This document shows, piece after piece, positions 8,346-16,701 of a DNA stretch of 39,263 nt. Origin of the DNA: CAZCJA01 sp964499015 (lineage in GTDB: Bacteria; Elusimicrobiota; Elusimicrobia; F11); NCBI GenBank assembly GCA_964499015.1, contig CAZCJA010000012.1, forward strand, positions 1-39,263. Direction: 5' to 3'. The position numbers and the translations under genes were made by a program. Within the stretch, counting starts at the first letter, position 1. Every line of letters starts with the position of its first letter. Below the pieces are notes generated by a model that was given only the letters and a program-made list of their open reading frames with translations, did no database searches and was not told the DNA's origin.

Positions 8346-10148
8346 ATGTTTTTTAAGCGCCACAAATCGGCCGTTCTGCTTGTTTCCCTCGTGCTCGCCT
8401 ATATTCTTAACGGCGCGAAAACGCCGTTAACGTTCCTGCCGATTTTTTTTCTGATTACGGGTTTGTATTTGCATGGGACCCGTACGTGGCGCGCGGACAA
8501 TGTTTCTCTGCGGCTCATCGCTCCGTTCGCCCTTTTCTTCGCCTGGTGTTGGCTGGGCCTCTTATCGGGGGCCGCGGAAGACAAATTCCTTTTTATTTAC
8601 AGCCGTTATTTCCTCTATGCGATCGCCGCTCTGTTCGTATGCCAATTCGCCGATGAATCATTCGCTTCCGGTTTCAAGACCTTCATTGTCACCGCCGGCA
8701 TGTTCGAGGCGCTTTTAATTCTCGCGGCGCTTGCGCGCGGCGTAGATCCGCAAACATCCGGATTGCTTCTAAATTCCCTGCACAGCGGGCTGCTGCTGTC
8801 AGCGGCCGGCGCCGTTGCCCTCGCCCATTGTTTCGACCCTCGTCTGGCTCGAAAACGATTCTACTGGCGGGTTGTCGTTGCTGTTGTGTTGGTTGTTTTT
8901 TTGCTGACGAAATCGCGTTCGGGTATTTTGTCTTTGGGATTCGTTTTTTTATTTTTATCTCCGCGCACGGCCTTGAAAATGGGGTTGGCTGCAATCGTCT
9001 TGGCGGCCGGCGCCTATTTCGCCAATAAGAATTATTTTTTAACGCGCTTTGAATTGGACGCGTTGACGCTGCCGGGAACTCTGGGACGCGTCGGGATATG
9101 GAAGGCTGCCGTTGACGGAATCGCCGCCAAGCCTTTGACCGGCTGGGGCCTCGGAAATTTCGAAACGGTGTACGCACTATTTCGCGGTCCGAGCGGCGAG
9201 TATTTGCGCTACGGCAAAAGCACCGTTTTTGCGCACAACGGGATTATGCAAACGGCTTGCGACGCTGGAATTCCAGGAGTGCTGTTCCTGCTGGCCGGTT
9301 TGGGCGGAATTCTTTGGAAAGGTCGGGCCAATTTAACCGGCGAGCGCGCGTTGCTCTCGATTCTAATTTCGTTTTTTGTGACATCCCTGTTTAATTATTC
9401 GCTCGCGTTGCCGCTCAACGGCCTGATCTTTTGCATTGCTTTCGCGTTGATCGCGAAAAAAACATTGGCCGGAACCCCTTCATTGGACATGAAAAAGTAT
9501 TTCTGGGGCACGGCGGTTTTTTCATCGGCGCTCGCTCTTTTTTTGTCGAGTTACGCTTTCTCCGCTTATTTTGAAAAACGCGGCCAGATTGAAAAAGCGA
9601 CCCGCGCTTGTCCGCTTCGGGCGGACCTGTGGTATGCGCTTGCATTGGAAAATGCCGGGCAAAACGGCTCCGCGCTTCCGTATATCGATACCGCGTTATC
9701 CAAATATGACCAGGATGGCTTTGTCTGGCACCGGAGGGCGCTTGTGCTGATTCGCGAGCAGCCCGCAAACTCGGCAGCGATCGATGCGGCGTTCCAGCGC
9801 GCTCAAAAATTGTCGCCGACGCACGCGCCGTTCTATATCGAAGAAGGCTTTTACCGGCTGGGCGAATCGAATGTGGCGCGGGCGCGACTGCTGTTCGAAA
9901 AAGCGGCTGCGCTTGAACCGCGGACACCGCTGCCTTTTTATGCGCTGTCCATCGCTGTGAGCAAAGAAGGAAATAAGCCGCTGGCCGACGAAATGCTGGA
10001 TAAAGCGTTGATGTTGAAAAGAGACCAGCTTGAACGAGAAAACGACCCGGTTAACGGTCCCGTTTATCGTGAACTGTTCGGCTCAAACTACGGCCGGTTC
10101 TTGTTTAACCTTCCCAACGACGCGGGTATCGCGCAGAAAGCGCGTTAA
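8346..10148 (+). CDS. O-antigen ligase/polymerase (Wzy_C) membrane protein with C-terminal TPR domain
   Basis: The 600-residue protein has two parts. Residues 1-400 contain about 11-12 hydrophobic helices and the Wzy_C hallmark: GWGLGNFETVY (about 265), then the periplasmic AHNGIMQTACDAGIPG (about 298) with the conserved His. The last helix ends near residue 408. The rest is a soluble helical region with TPR-like repeats (LWYALALENAGQ, FYIEEGFYRLGESNVARA, PFYALSIAVSKEGNKPLAD), predicted periplasmic. Such fusions act as polymerases, lipid A ligases or protein O-oligosaccharyltransferases; the sequence does not decide which. I prefer the ATG at 8346 over the GTG at 8343. The 3' end overlaps the opposing GT39-like gene by 66 bp. 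Confidence 0.88.
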   Translation: MFFKRHKSAVLLVSLVLAYILNGAKTPLTFLPIFFLITGLYLHGTRTWRADNVSLRLIAPFALFFAWCWLGLLSGAAEDKFLFIYSRYFLYAIAALFVCQFADESFASGFKTFIVTAGMFEALLILAALARGVDPQTSGLLLNSLHSGLLLSAAGAVALAHCFDPRLARKRFYWRVVVAVVLVVFLLTKSRSGILSLGFVFLFLSPRTALKMGLAAIVLAAGAYFANKNYFLTRFELDALTLPGTLGRVGIWKAAVDGIAAKPLTGWGLGNFETVYALFRGPSGEYLRYGKSTVFAHNGIMQTACDAGIPGVLFLLAGLGGILWKGRANLTGERALLSILISFFVTSLFNYSLALPLNGLIFCIAFALIAKKTLAGTPSLDMKKYFWGTAVFSSALALFLSSYAFSAYFEKRGQIEKATRACPLRADLWYALALENAGQNGSALPYIDTALSKYDQDGFVWHRRALVLIREQPANSAAIDAAFQRAQKLSPTHAPFYIEEGFYRLGESNVARARLLFEKAAALEPRTPLPFYALSIAVSKEGNKPLADEMLDKALMLKRDQLERENDPVNGPVYRELFGSNYGRFLFNLPNDAGIAQKAR

Positions 10149-11471
10149 TTCGACCACGGCGTACGCCGTTCCGATCATCAATATCCAATCACAAAAAACC
10201 AATCGAGCTCTTAAATGCGCAATGTAAACAGCTACCGTAGCGATGAGTGTCAAGAAGCTCGCCGCAAGAATAGGCCATCGAGATTTTTTGTCCTTAAGCA
10301 CAAGAATGGCAAAACCGGCCGCGCCCGGAAAAATGATGTCGCTGAATTTGATGTGCAAGAGCAATGCGGGATGTTGCGGATCCCATCCCCCCACTTTTAA
10401 ATGAAAGATGGCCGCAAGAATTCCAAGCAGCGTTAATTCCAGGCGATGGTTTTTGTTTTTGAAAGAAAAAAACGGCAGCGCAACCCAAAGCAGCGGATAA
10501 AACAGGCTCATTTTTTTATCGGTGTATTCAAGGAATGTCTGCCGGAGTTTTTCCACGCTCCAAAGGGTGTTGCGCAGCGGGTTTTCAACAAAGGCACGGC
10601 GCGACGCGCGGTTCATGTATTGATACCAGTCGTATTCCATAGGCGTGGCTTCAATAATTTTTAATGCGGTCGGATCGGCAATGGAATAGGTTTCATCCGG
10701 AGAGTACACCTGCCCCATGAAAAGCGTCCATGCCGAATCCGATGAGAACGGCATGAAATGTCCGTGAACCGCACCGTTGCGCGCGATCCACGTCATCCAG
10801 GGGCTGAGAGCCAGCAATAGAATAATAAGAAGTCGGGGGGCGGCCCCGTTTTTTGGGAACAGTCCAGTGAGCCGCTTATAATCCAACGCAAAAAGAAAAA
10901 ATCCGATCAGCAGCATTTCCGGGCGGTTGAGAATGCCGGCGCCGAACAACGCTGCTGACGCGTAGCCCCAGGCGTTTTTACGAGTATCGCGAAATTCCAA
11001 ATAAGCGAGGAAAAAGAGCAGAACGTTAAAGAGCGACAAGGTTTCACGCAGAAAAATGATCGTTAGGTAGTGATAGTCAACATAGAATGCCGCCAGCGTT
11101 CCCGCAATAAGCCCAACGGCGTCGCCCGCAAGCTTTCTTCCCAAAAGGGCGATCAACAAGCAGATCAGGGCTCCGATAAAATACTGGGACCAGCTCACCG
11201 CCCGTTCCCAGCGGGTTTCTCCGCTGACAATTCTTACCGCGGCCAGAAACAGCGGATAGATGGGCGTGCGCAACGAGTCGGGCTGCGGATCGTCGCTTTG
11301 GAACCGCGAATATGTCCCATGCTCAAGAAGGTTGGCGGCATAGTTGAAATACGCGCGCGTCATGCCGCCGTGCGGCGGCAGCGGTTTTTGCACCTCGCCC
11401 ACGTGGATCCGTATCGCCAGGGCCAGGAGCGTGACCACAATCAAGCCGAGCAAATGCATTTTTGTTTTCAA
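10083..11471 (-). CDS. GT39/ArnT-like membrane glycosyltransferase (1)
   Basis: This 462-residue polytopic membrane protein has a short N-terminal helix. A large first extracytoplasmic loop follows, carrying YFNYAANLLEHGTYS and RTPIYPLFLAAVR, the layout of GT39/PMT_2 enzymes that use polyprenyl-phosphate sugars as donors. An acidic residue in loop one is the usual catalytic site, but the canonical DE pair is not obvious here. It resembles the 23233-24495 protein in the same motifs, so the two are probably paralogues. The start is TTG at 11471, 5 nt after a GAGGAG Shine-Dalgarno motif. It is convergent with the Wzy-TPR gene (66-bp overlap) and divergent from the sugar operon. Confidence 0.78.
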   Translation of the reverse strand: MKTKMHLLGLIVVTLLALAIRIHVGEVQKPLPPHGGMTRAYFNYAANLLEHGTYSRFQSDDPQPDSLRTPIYPLFLAAVRIVSGETRWERAVSWSQYFIGALICLLIALLGRKLAGDAVGLIAGTLAAFYVDYHYLTIIFLRETLSLFNVLLFFLAYLEFRDTRKNAWGYASAALFGAGILNRPEMLLIGFFLFALDYKRLTGLFPKNGAAPRLLIILLLALSPWMTWIARNGAVHGHFMPFSSDSAWTLFMGQVYSPDETYSIADPTALKIIEATPMEYDWYQYMNRASRRAFVENPLRNTLWSVEKLRQTFLEYTDKKMSLFYPLLWVALPFFSFKNKNHRLELTLLGILAAIFHLKVGGWDPQHPALLLHIKFSDIIFPGAAGFAILVLKDKKSRWPILAASFLTLIATVAVYIAHLRARLVFCDWILMIGTAYAVVELTRFLRDTRVVGKVKQEPAVV

Positions 11472-11493
11472 TGAGACTCCTCAATTTTTGTCA

Positions 11494-11522
11494 TGGACGC
11501 GCAACTGCGGCAACTATATAAT
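11494..11522 (+). promoter_or_regulatory. Promoter of the 11-gene sugar operon, near-leaderless
   Basis: TGGACG (11494-11499, 4/6 match) and a perfect TATAAT (11517-11522) are separated by 17 bp. The first start codon, ATG at 11533, is only 10 bp beyond the -10 element, so the 5' leader would be about 2-4 nt. No Shine-Dalgarno motif is present. This is a good candidate for the promoter of the whole plus-strand cluster. The opposite strand of the same gap holds a weaker TTGCCG-17-CAAAAT pair that could serve the divergent GT39-like gene. Confidence 0.65.
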
Positions 11523-11532
11523 TTGAGTTCGA

Positions 11533-12774
11533 ATGCAACAGCCACCATCCGTCAATACTGCTTGCCTAATTTGCTCCGCACCTATCAACCCATTCCACTC
11601 TTTCGGTCTGACGCCCATCGCGAACGGTTTTCTTACTAAAGATCAATTTGGGGACGAATACAAATTCGAACTCAACGTCGGTTTCTGCACGTCGTGCGCG
11701 ATGGTTCAGCTCATTAACCGGGTCGATCCGGAAAAACTTTTTCACGACAACTACGCGTACTTCTCCTCCATCTCCGTGCGCATGGCCGAGCATTTTAAGG
11801 AATTTGCTGGGATGGTGCGCGCGTCGTACTTGTCCGAGGATAAACCGTTTGTTGTCGAAATCGGCAGCAACGACGGGATCCTTCTGCAGAATTTTGCTCA
11901 GGCGAAAATTAAACACCTGGGTGTTGAGCCCTCCGAAAACGTCGCCAAAGAGGCGATCTCGAAAGGGATCAACACATTCGGCGGATTTTTTAACGAGGAG
12001 ACCGCCGCGCAAATCAAGTCCAAACACGGCTTGGCGGACGCGGTACTGGGCGCCAACGTGATTTGCCATATTCCCGATCTGCACGGACTGATCAAAGGCG
12101 TCAACGTGCTGTTGAAGGACAACGGCGTCTTTATTTTTGAAGAACCTTATCTGGCGGACATCATCGAGAAAACATCTTACGACCAGATTTACGACGAACA
12201 CATTTTTTATTTTTCGGTTCATTCGCTGTCCAATATTTTTGCGCGCCATGGCCTGGAAATTATCGATCTACAGCATCAAGATACTCATGGCGGATCGATG
12301 CGCTATGTGGTCGCCCGGAAAGGCAAACACCCAGTGAAGCCGGTCGTTGCCGAATTCCTTCGTAAAGAGAACGCGCTGGGTTTAGGTTCGCTCGAGACGT
12401 ATAAAAAATTCAGCGCGCGTGTGTTTGATTCCAAGACGGCGTTGAAAAAAATTCTCGGCGACATAAGGGGGCAGGGAAAGCGGATCGCCGGTTACGGCGC
12501 GACCTCGAAAAGCACCACGGTAATGAATTTTTGCGGTATTGGGCCGGAGCTGATTGAATTCGTGTCGGACACGACGCCGGGAAAACAAGGCAAATACACG
12601 CCCGGTGTCCACGTCCCCGTTGTCCCCTACGATGTTTTTAAGAACAGCCCGCCCGACTATGCGCTGCTTTTCGCCTGGAACCACGCCAATGAAATTCTAA
12701 GCAAAGAGAAAGAGTTTCTTGGCCGCGGTGGAAAATTCATCGTTTACGTTCCCACTGTAAAGATAATCGGATAG
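11533..12774 (+). CDS. Zinc-containing sugar C-methyltransferase (TylC3/NovU/TcaB9-like)
   Basis: The 413-residue protein has the three-part layout of nucleotide-sugar C-methyltransferases. A zinc-binding N-domain comes first (C11-x2-C14 and C52-x2-C55, followed by the HDNYAYFSSIS segment). A SAM-binding Rossmann domain follows (VVEIGSNDGILLQNF, 107-121). A C-terminal domain has its own nucleotide-like loop (RIAGYGATSKSTTVMNF, about 317). The catalytic Y220-x-E222-H223 motif (YDEH) of this family is present. These enzymes usually methylate C3 of a 4-keto-6-deoxy nucleotide sugar to make branched-chain sugars. It is the first gene of the operon and sits 2 bp before an aminotransferase. Confidence 0.88.
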   Translation: MQQPPSVNTACLICSAPINPFHSFGLTPIANGFLTKDQFGDEYKFELNVGFCTSCAMVQLINRVDPEKLFHDNYAYFSSISVRMAEHFKEFAGMVRASYLSEDKPFVVEIGSNDGILLQNFAQAKIKHLGVEPSENVAKEAISKGINTFGGFFNEETAAQIKSKHGLADAVLGANVICHIPDLHGLIKGVNVLLKDNGVFIFEEPYLADIIEKTSYDQIYDEHIFYFSVHSLSNIFARHGLEIIDLQHQDTHGGSMRYVVARKGKHPVKPVVAEFLRKENALGLGSLETYKKFSARVFDSKTALKKILGDIRGQGKRIAGYGATSKSTTVMNFCGIGPELIEFVSDTTPGKQGKYTPGVHVPVVPYDVFKNSPPDYALLFAWNHANEILSKEKEFLGRGGKFIVYVPTVKIIG

Positions 12775-12776
12775 GT

Positions 12777-13871
12777 ATGACAATCACGTGTTGTTCCCCC
12801 GCCGCGCAGTATGTTGCGCATAAAAAAGAAATCGACGCGGCCATGCGCCGCGTGTTGTCGAATGGTCGCTTCGTGTTGGGGCCCGAAGTGGCCGCGTTCG
12901 AAAAAGAGTTCGCGCGTTATATCGGTGTAAAGTTTGCCGTCGGCGTCGCCAGCGGAACCGACGCTCTTGTGCTGGCCTTAAAGGCGTACGGCGTCGGCCG
13001 CGGGGATGAGGTTATTACCGTTTCCCATACCGCGGCGGCGACCGTTGCGGCCATAAAGCTCGTGGGCGCTATGCCCGTCTTTTTAGACATTTCACCGAGC
13101 GATTTCACCATGGACCCATCGTTGCTGAAACGCGCGATCACTCCCAGAACAAAAGCGATCATTCCTGTTCATTTGTATGGCCAACCGGCGAACATGGCGG
13201 CTATTTCCCAAGCGGCCAAAGCGGGCGGAATAAAAATCATTGAAGATTGTGCGCAGGCGCATGGCGCCACTTATGGCAAAAAACGGGTCGGCTCTCTTGG
13301 AAATGCGGGCTGCTTCAGTTTTTATCCGACCAAGAACTTAAGCGCGATCGGCGACGGCGGCATGGTCGTAACCAACGATAAAAGATTGGAGCAACGCTTG
13401 CGTCAACTGCGCGAATACGGCTGGATCGAGCGTTATGTCAGCCGCATTGACGGTATGAACAGCCGGTTGGATGAACTGCAGGCGGCCATTCTGCGGGTAA
13501 AGTTGAAATATTTGGATCGCGATAACCGGGCCCGGGCGCGCATTGCGGCGCGGTATCAGGAAGGGTTCGCCGGCGCCGATTTGGTCTTGCCTGCCGCCCG
13601 CAAGGGAACAACCCACGCTTACCATCAGTTTGTCGTTCTTAGCGCTCGCCGTGACGCGCTTCGTGCGTACCTGCGCAAGAAAGGGATCGAAACGTTGATC
13701 CATTACCCAATGCCCGTGCATCAGCAGCCCGCGTATCGTGGCGGAGCTATAAAACTTCCCGTTACGGATTTTTTGAAAAGCCGCATTCTTTCTTTGCCAA
13801 TTTATCCCGAGCTGGCTCCGCGGGCTGTTAACGCGGTGATACGCGCCATTCGCCGTTTTGAAGGCCGATAG
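12777..13871 (+). CDS. DegT/DnrJ/EryC1-family sugar aminotransferase
   Basis: This PLP-dependent aminotransferase of 364 residues probably converts a keto nucleotide sugar to an amino sugar. The Schiff-base lysine is K186 in SFYPTKNLSAIGDGG. D157 in IEDCAQAHGA would contact the PLP pyridine nitrogen. The VGVASGTDALVLALKA segment (about 55-70) binds the phosphate. The C-terminal HYPMPVHQQPAY matches the family end motif. Length is normal. It lies 2 bp after the C-methyltransferase gene and shares one base (TAGTG) with the next gene. Together with that C-methyltransferase it suggests a branched, aminated deoxysugar. Confidence 0.93.
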   Translation: MTITCCSPAAQYVAHKKEIDAAMRRVLSNGRFVLGPEVAAFEKEFARYIGVKFAVGVASGTDALVLALKAYGVGRGDEVITVSHTAAATVAAIKLVGAMPVFLDISPSDFTMDPSLLKRAITPRTKAIIPVHLYGQPANMAAISQAAKAGGIKIIEDCAQAHGATYGKKRVGSLGNAGCFSFYPTKNLSAIGDGGMVVTNDKRLEQRLRQLREYGWIERYVSRIDGMNSRLDELQAAILRVKLKYLDRDNRARARIAARYQEGFAGADLVLPAARKGTTHAYHQFVVLSARRDALRAYLRKKGIETLIHYPMPVHQQPAYRGGAIKLPVTDFLKSRILSLPIYPELAPRAVNAVIRAIRRFEGR

Positions 13872-14608
13872 TGGGCGCGCTTCTTCGCCGCCTAAGCAGT
13901 TTCTTCTCCCGACCGGGGGCAAATTGGGAAGGTGTGTATAAGAGCCTGAGCGAAGTTCAAGCCCTTGGTCCTGGTTTTGACGGCGATGTCTGGCTGACGC
14001 AATCCATGAGCCGTTTTTTCAACCCGGTGGAGGATGATGCTGCGCGCCATCTGGCTTTATTGGCAGCGACGCTGTTGTCCAAAAATTCTCCGGTGAAAAT
14101 TCTGGATTTTGGCGGCAACCTTGGGTTTGGTTACACGCCGCTGATGCGCATGCTTAGTAATCCCGCCCAGCTGGAATACCAGGTGATCGAAACCGCCCGT
14201 GTCTGTTCGGAAGGAAAAAAACTCTTCGCTGCCGACACGCACATTTCATTTCACGATGCGCTGCCCGCGGCAAACACAGTTTTCAATATTGTTTACAGCC
14301 GTTCGTCCCTGCAATATATCGACGATTACGCCGGTTTGCTGCTGACGCTGGCCGCTTACAAAGCCGAATTTATCTTGTTGGCCGGTCTCCCCCTTTCTGC
14401 GGGTGTGACGTTTGCCACCGCGCAGAAAAATGTGTCTGGATCGGTCATTCCTTTTTGGTTTTTTAAAGCCTCAGAAATTGTCGACATTATGTCGCGCAGC
14501 GGTTATCGACTGATGTACAAATCCGACGCCGAACCGCTAGGCAGCGTTGAGCAAGCGCAGGCCCTTGGGTACGTACCGAATGCCGGCAATTTTCTTTTTA
14601 AGCGATGA
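13871..14608 (+). CDS. TIGR04325-type putative methyltransferase
   Basis: The 245-residue protein resembles the TIGR04325 methyltransferase family found in polysaccharide loci. It has an N-terminal NWEGVYKSLSEVQ segment, a SAM-like glycine motif at ILDFGGNLGFGYTPLMRML (about 77-95), and DIVYSRSSLQYIDDY-type sequence (visible as NIVYSRSSLQYIDDYAGLL) at the post-II region. No zinc site is visible. The start is GTG at 13871, overlapping the aminotransferase stop. The end overlaps the next methyltransferase by ATGA. The acceptor is unknown; a sugar hydroxyl or amine is likely from context. Confidence 0.78.
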   Translation: MGALLRRLSSFFSRPGANWEGVYKSLSEVQALGPGFDGDVWLTQSMSRFFNPVEDDAARHLALLAATLLSKNSPVKILDFGGNLGFGYTPLMRMLSNPAQLEYQVIETARVCSEGKKLFAADTHISFHDALPAANTVFNIVYSRSSLQYIDDYAGLLLTLAAYKAEFILLAGLPLSAGVTFATAQKNVSGSVIPFWFFKASEIVDIMSRSGYRLMYKSDAEPLGSVEQAQALGYVPNAGNFLFKR

Positions 14609-15600
14609 GCACCGCCTTTATCTCTGTCGCATGCCCAAAATGCGGCTCAACGGATTCCACCGTGGTTTTAAAAGGAAAAGATTATCTGCACGCACGGCCA
14701 GGTCTTTTTTCCGTTGCTCAATGCGGTGGCTGCTCGTTTTGGTTCCAAAACCCACGACCCCAAGATCTTACGACGCTGTATCCGGGCGACTATCGCCCCC
14801 ATCAATCGGCAGATGAGAACCGAATTGTTATCAGTCGAGGCATGGTACGGTTTTTACGACGGTACCGGGGCTACGGCCACCTGTCCGACCAAATGGGCAT
14901 AGCTCATGGATGGCGCCAATCCCCTATATTCGATTTTTGGCGAGCGTATGCGGCCAGCGTGGATCTTGTTCCTTCGTTCGTTCCGGCCGGATCATTGCTT
15001 GAAATCGGCTGCGGAAACGGTTTTAAGCTGGACTTGCTGCGCCGGCTTGGCTGGCCGGATCTTCATGGAATCGAAATGGTGCCGAAAGCCGCGGTCAAGG
15101 CCAGAACATTGGGATTTGATGTCGAATGCGGCGCTGTGGAAGATGTAATCGATCGCTACCCCGATAACTCGTTGGATGTTGTTTTGGCATCCATGGTGTT
15201 GGAACATCTGTCTAATCCATTTGATGTCGTGAGAAGAATAAACCGGAAATTAAAAACGGGCGGACAATTCTTGTTTTCAACCGTTGTTCGGCACTCACTT
15301 GATGACCGTTTGTACGGCGCGTATTGGACCGGGTATGATTTTCCGAGGCATTTGGTTTATTTTGAAAAAAAAGATCTGAGTGTACTCTTGAACAAAAACT
15401 TTGAGAGCATAAACTTCTCTTATCAGTGTTGGATGGACGATTTTAAGACCGGTTCCGCATGGAAAATCGGGGATGGAGCGGGCGGTATTCTAGACCGCGC
15501 CGTGCACGCATTGGCCAGTCGGTTGCCTAATAAAATTCTTCTTCCGGTTGCGTGGGTAGGCCGCACCACGCGCGTGTCCATCTCATGCCGGAAAAAGTAA
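14605..15600 (+). CDS. Class I methyltransferase with N-terminal zinc ribbon
   Basis: The 331-residue protein begins with a zinc ribbon (C10-x2-C13 and C40-x2-C43, followed by FWFQNPRP). A SAM-binding domain comes next (SLLEIGCGNGFKLDLL, about 130-145) with ASMVLEHLSNPFDVVRRI downstream. This build is common in SAM-dependent methyltransferases of surface-polysaccharide clusters. It overlaps the previous gene by ATGA and ends 3 bp before the next. It is the third of four methyltransferase-like genes in the operon and is not a copy of the others. The acceptor cannot be read from sequence. Confidence 0.85.
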   Translation: MSTAFISVACPKCGSTDSTVVLKGKDYLHARPGLFSVAQCGGCSFWFQNPRPQDLTTLYPGDYRPHQSADENRIVISRGMVRFLRRYRGYGHLSDQMGIAHGWRQSPIFDFWRAYAASVDLVPSFVPAGSLLEIGCGNGFKLDLLRRLGWPDLHGIEMVPKAAVKARTLGFDVECGAVEDVIDRYPDNSLDVVLASMVLEHLSNPFDVVRRINRKLKTGGQFLFSTVVRHSLDDRLYGAYWTGYDFPRHLVYFEKKDLSVLLNKNFESINFSYQCWMDDFKTGSAWKIGDGAGGILDRAVHALASRLPNKILLPVAWVGRTTRVSISCRKK

Positions 15601-15603
15601 GCC

Positions 15604-16701
15604 ATGGAGACAATGATTAATCCCACTCACAATACGCAGGTGCTGAACGATATTGCGTCTATGCGCAGCCATCTTGCGCAAGGCCAAGCCAATGAACTGT
15701 ATGGCCCTGGAAGATTCTGGGACTCTTTAAGCGAGAAACATATCGGATGGATTAATGCGTACGGCTTTGAGAATTTTAAGCGCACGATTAATTTTGAATA
15801 CAGTCAGTGGGGCGTGAGCTCATTCAGCGACAAAAAATTATCTCGCTTGTTGGTGCTGTTATTGCGCCAGGGCCTTTTTCCATCGAATATTTTTAAATTA
15901 AAAATGGATGAAAATATGTGGAATTCGACACATTGGTCGGATTCGATTGACGCGGACACGGGGAAGACTCTTCAAAAGAATGTTCCTGCAAGCATGCGGC
16001 GGACGCATTGGGCCTATTCCATTTATTTGGCCCTGCTCTGGCAATACGCTGCATCGCAAGACCGTCTCGATATTTTGACGTCCATTGAAGAGCCGGAATT
16101 GGGAGCTCCATTGCCCGTTTCTTTGCGCGGCAAAAGAATTAGCCAAGATTTGGCGCTAAGCGCACTGGAAATAAATCATATGGCCGAGCATATCCCATTC
16201 ACCAAAAATGAGCGCGTCGCTGAAATAGGCGCCGGCTATGGTCGGTTGGCTTATGTTTTTTTAAAAAAATTCCCGCACCTTAAGTATAGTGTGTTTGATA
16301 TTCCGCCGGCGTTGGCCGTCTGCAAAAATTATCTTTTACAGCTATTCGGCCAAGACAAGGTTATTCCCTGCTGGCTGGCTTCGCCCTCGGCGTCGCTCGC
16401 CTCTACGGCGGCCGCCAAATTTTATCTGCCTTTCCAGCTTGAGGAGTTTCCCGATAACTATTTTGATGTGGTCGTTAACGTCAGTTCTTTTGACGAAATG
16501 TCGGCCGGACAGATCAGGAAATATTTCGAGCTTATCCACCAAAAATGCCGAGGCTGGCTTTACGTGAAAGGGCATGCGAACATGCGGTCCGCGAACCGTC
16601 TTGGATTGGATAATTTCCCCTATAATCCTGCTTGGAGCTTGGTGTGGAAGTCAGCCGATCCCGTCGTCGGTTCGTTTGAGGAGAGGATTTATCGCCTATG
16701 A
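15604..16701 (+). CDS. Putative sugar O-methyltransferase
   Basis: This 365-residue protein resembles the putative sugar O-methyltransferase group (TIGR04371-like). The N-terminal 190 residues are mostly helical with no clear motif. The SAM motif is VAEIGAGYGRLAYVFLKKF (about 204-222), followed by YSVFDIPPALAVCKNYL, where the DIP segment replaces the usual acidic ribose contact. Later comes FDVVVNVSSFDEMS. Its likely job is methylating a sugar hydroxyl in the glycan made by this operon. A second ATG five codons in (MINPTHNTQ) is an alternative start. The 3' end overlaps the epimerase by ATGA. Confidence 0.77.
   Translation: METMINPTHNTQVLNDIASMRSHLAQGQANELYGPGRFWDSLSEKHIGWINAYGFENFKRTINFEYSQWGVSSFSDKKLSRLLVLLLRQGLFPSNIFKLKMDENMWNSTHWSDSIDADTGKTLQKNVPASMRRTHWAYSIYLALLWQYAASQDRLDILTSIEEPELGAPLPVSLRGKRISQDLALSALEINHMAEHIPFTKNERVAEIGAGYGRLAYVFLKKFPHLKYSVFDIPPALAVCKNYLLQLFGQDKVIPCWLASPSASLASTAAAKFYLPFQLEEFPDNYFDVVVNVSSFDEMSAGQIRKYFELIHQKCRGWLYVKGHANMRSANRLGLDNFPYNPAWSLVWKSADPVVGSFEERIYRL

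Noticed and set aside
11566..12249. A 227-codon open frame on the minus strand opposite the C-methyltransferase.
   Set aside because: The plus-strand gene has zinc, SAM and YDEH motifs. The reverse frame has no recognisable domain and no promoter or ribosome site.
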